64,000 nt of DNA. Source: Ailanthus altissimus (Eukaryota > Streptophyta > Magnoliopsida > Sapindales > Simaroubaceae). The stretch's first letter is position 1. Each line of letters starts with the position of its first letter. The notes beneath the pieces are model-generated. The model ran no database searches, was not told the origin of the DNA, and was given only the letters and a program-made list of their open reading frames with translations. This document shows positions 62,499 through 64,000 of this stretch, in pieces. The position numbers and the translations under genes are program-made. The stretch is from contig OX327710.1 of NCBI GenBank assembly GCA_946807835.1, positions 18,402,501 through 18,466,500 on the forward strand, read 5' to 3'.

Positions 62499-64000
62499 AA
62501 AGTTTTGTGACGACCGTGATAAACAACAAAAAAACCTAGAAGAGATAAATTATAGAGAGCATCAAACTACAGATAAGTTTTTGACGTTGAATAAAATTTA
62601 ATACTACTCTTTGATTCGATACAGCTATGATCATCACCCTTTATAGTTGCAACAAACACTGTTCACCAATGATCAGTCCTCTATAGACACGAAAATTGTT
62701 CATTTCCAAAAACGATGAAGATGGACCCCAAAATCGTACACGCAGCCATATCTAAACACAGTTGTTTTAGCCACAAGTAGTTACCACAATCTCTCACCAA
62801 TCAAGCTGCCTTTGATTTTGCTTAAGTTTTGAAACTTGTCAAACTCCAGTAGCAATAGTGGTTGACAAATAAAAATGACCAACCAGAATGACAACAACAG
62901 TCATAGAAATGACAACTAGCAGTAGCTCACGGCAATCATCCGCTTGGACTTACATAGTTCTTCAAGTTTTCTCTCCACCTTGAACTCTTCTAGCCTCCCT
63001 TCACCATGCGCTCTTCAAGTTTTTGTTCACCCCAAGCTAACTAGCGCTAGCTTATCACCCAAGTAAGAGCATTGAGATGGCTGGACAAACCCCTTCATGA
63101 TTATTCAGCTCGGGGTATCAATTTTATGGAATTACAAGATTGGTTTTAGAGCTCTGTGCACATACATATAAAGTGAGGGTTGAGTTCAAGTAGTGAGGGA
63201 GTCAAGTCACTGCTACCGTCTTCAAAAAGAATCGAGTTGAAACTACCACACCCAGATAAAGTGGTGTTAGAATCAAGTTATTGCTACTATGCCAAGGAAA
63301 AATAAAACCAATAGCCAGAATACTTCTACATTCCTTACAAAAATTGTATTTATCTTGAAAACCTTTGACCAAGATTTTATTAAATCTTGTTTACACATGT
63401 TGCTTTCAATATACTCAAACACCGATAAGATGGTAGCTCGGAACATAAGCAAAAAAGGCATGACCATAATTTTTTTGGTAACCTCCAAGGTTAAGCACAT
63501 AACCACGTAAGGCTCAACAAGGACTTCGAGTCCACCACTTAAGCTTTCGAGGAGCCCTAATTACCCAAGTTCTCGCTAAAGATCTCGAACAGGTCACGTA
63601 GGCTACCAAAGAGCTAGATTACCTAACAACCCAGGCCCAACCATGTAGGCTCAAGTAGCCCAACTAAAGTTTTCACCAAAGACCCTTAAAACTAAAATTC
63701 TACCTAACCAAACTATTTAGATTTCAAGAAGCCTAATACTATTCACCAAAAACTTCGAGCATCTAAGCTCTACCTGAGCACAACCTTTTTGGCAATGAGC
63801 CTAACTAGTTAGACTGACCACCAAGGACCCTGAGCCGTTCACTTAGGCTTTCAATGAGCCTAACTACCTAAGTTCTTACTTAGGATCCTGAGCCAGCCAT
63901 TTAGCTTTCAAGGAGCCTGACCACGTAAGCTCTTACCAGTGACCTCGAGCACATAAATCTACCCCACAACCGACCATCTAAGTTCGCGTTAAGGTCAAAC
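62499..64000 (+). repeat. Internal region of non-coding LTR element, to window end
   Basis: Counterpart of 21,721-23,222, with the same degenerate tandem repeats from about 63,500. No gene. The window ends before the position where copy A region has its solo LTR. Confidence 0.5.

Overview
This is nuclear DNA of a flowering plant, most likely a eudicot. It is AT-rich, has spliced genes with GT-AG introns and long gene-poor stretches, and is dense in Ty1/copia and Ty3/gypsy LTR retrotransposons. Nothing in it looks prokaryotic, organellar or viral. The species cannot be named from the sequence.

The window is dominated by a large direct duplication. Copy A (1 to about 23,222) matches copy B (30,872 to 64,000), in the same order and on the same strand. 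Divergence is roughly 2-3% by eye where I compared. Both copies run off the window at one end, so the true unit edges are not visible. Each copy carries, left to right: a large LTR-like sequence; a decayed copia element with the same AGTTG target-site duplication; a broken CASP-like membrane-protein gene; an orphan exon of unknown identity; an F-box/LRR gene; a broken minus-strand gene that closely resembles plant FTSHI2 (the inactive FtsH-type AAA ATPase of plastids); a second, minus-strand copia relic; another LTR-like sequence; and the start of a long non-coding LTR-element-like block.

The only host gene that reads intact is the copy A F-box gene (10,078-12,005, three exons, 567 residues). 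Its copy B partner (43,269-53,120) is a pseudogene. It carries a 7-base net deletion in exon 1, a one-base deletion in exon 3, and a complete 7.9-kb Ty3/gypsy chromovirus (44,165-52,090, minus strand) in exon 1, flanked by a perfect TTGAG duplication. Copy A keeps the empty site. The gypsy element has both LTRs, a tRNA-iMet primer site, a polypurine tract, gag-protease and a long pol with chromodomain. A TGA stop and a one-base T-run frameshift separate gag-protease from pol.

The spacer (about 23,223-30,871) is a nest of repeats. A non-autonomous, LTR-bounded block (about 21,040-30,096) contains degenerate tandem repeats and a 72-bp minisatellite. It has been invaded by a solo LTR (23,260-25,303, TSD CTTAA) and by an internally deleted LTR element (25,766-28,624, TSD ATACA) that splits the minisatellite in two.

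Shared lesions versus private lesions give an event order. Copia insertions and loss of the FTSHI2-like and CASP-like genes came first, then the 31-kb duplication, then the gypsy insertion and copy-specific deletions. An alternative that must be excluded is that A and B are two haplotypes wrongly joined in tandem by an assembler. I found no CRISPR, tRNA or rRNA genes and no clearly new biological system. The most informative features are the duplication, its asymmetric decay and the nested repeat block.
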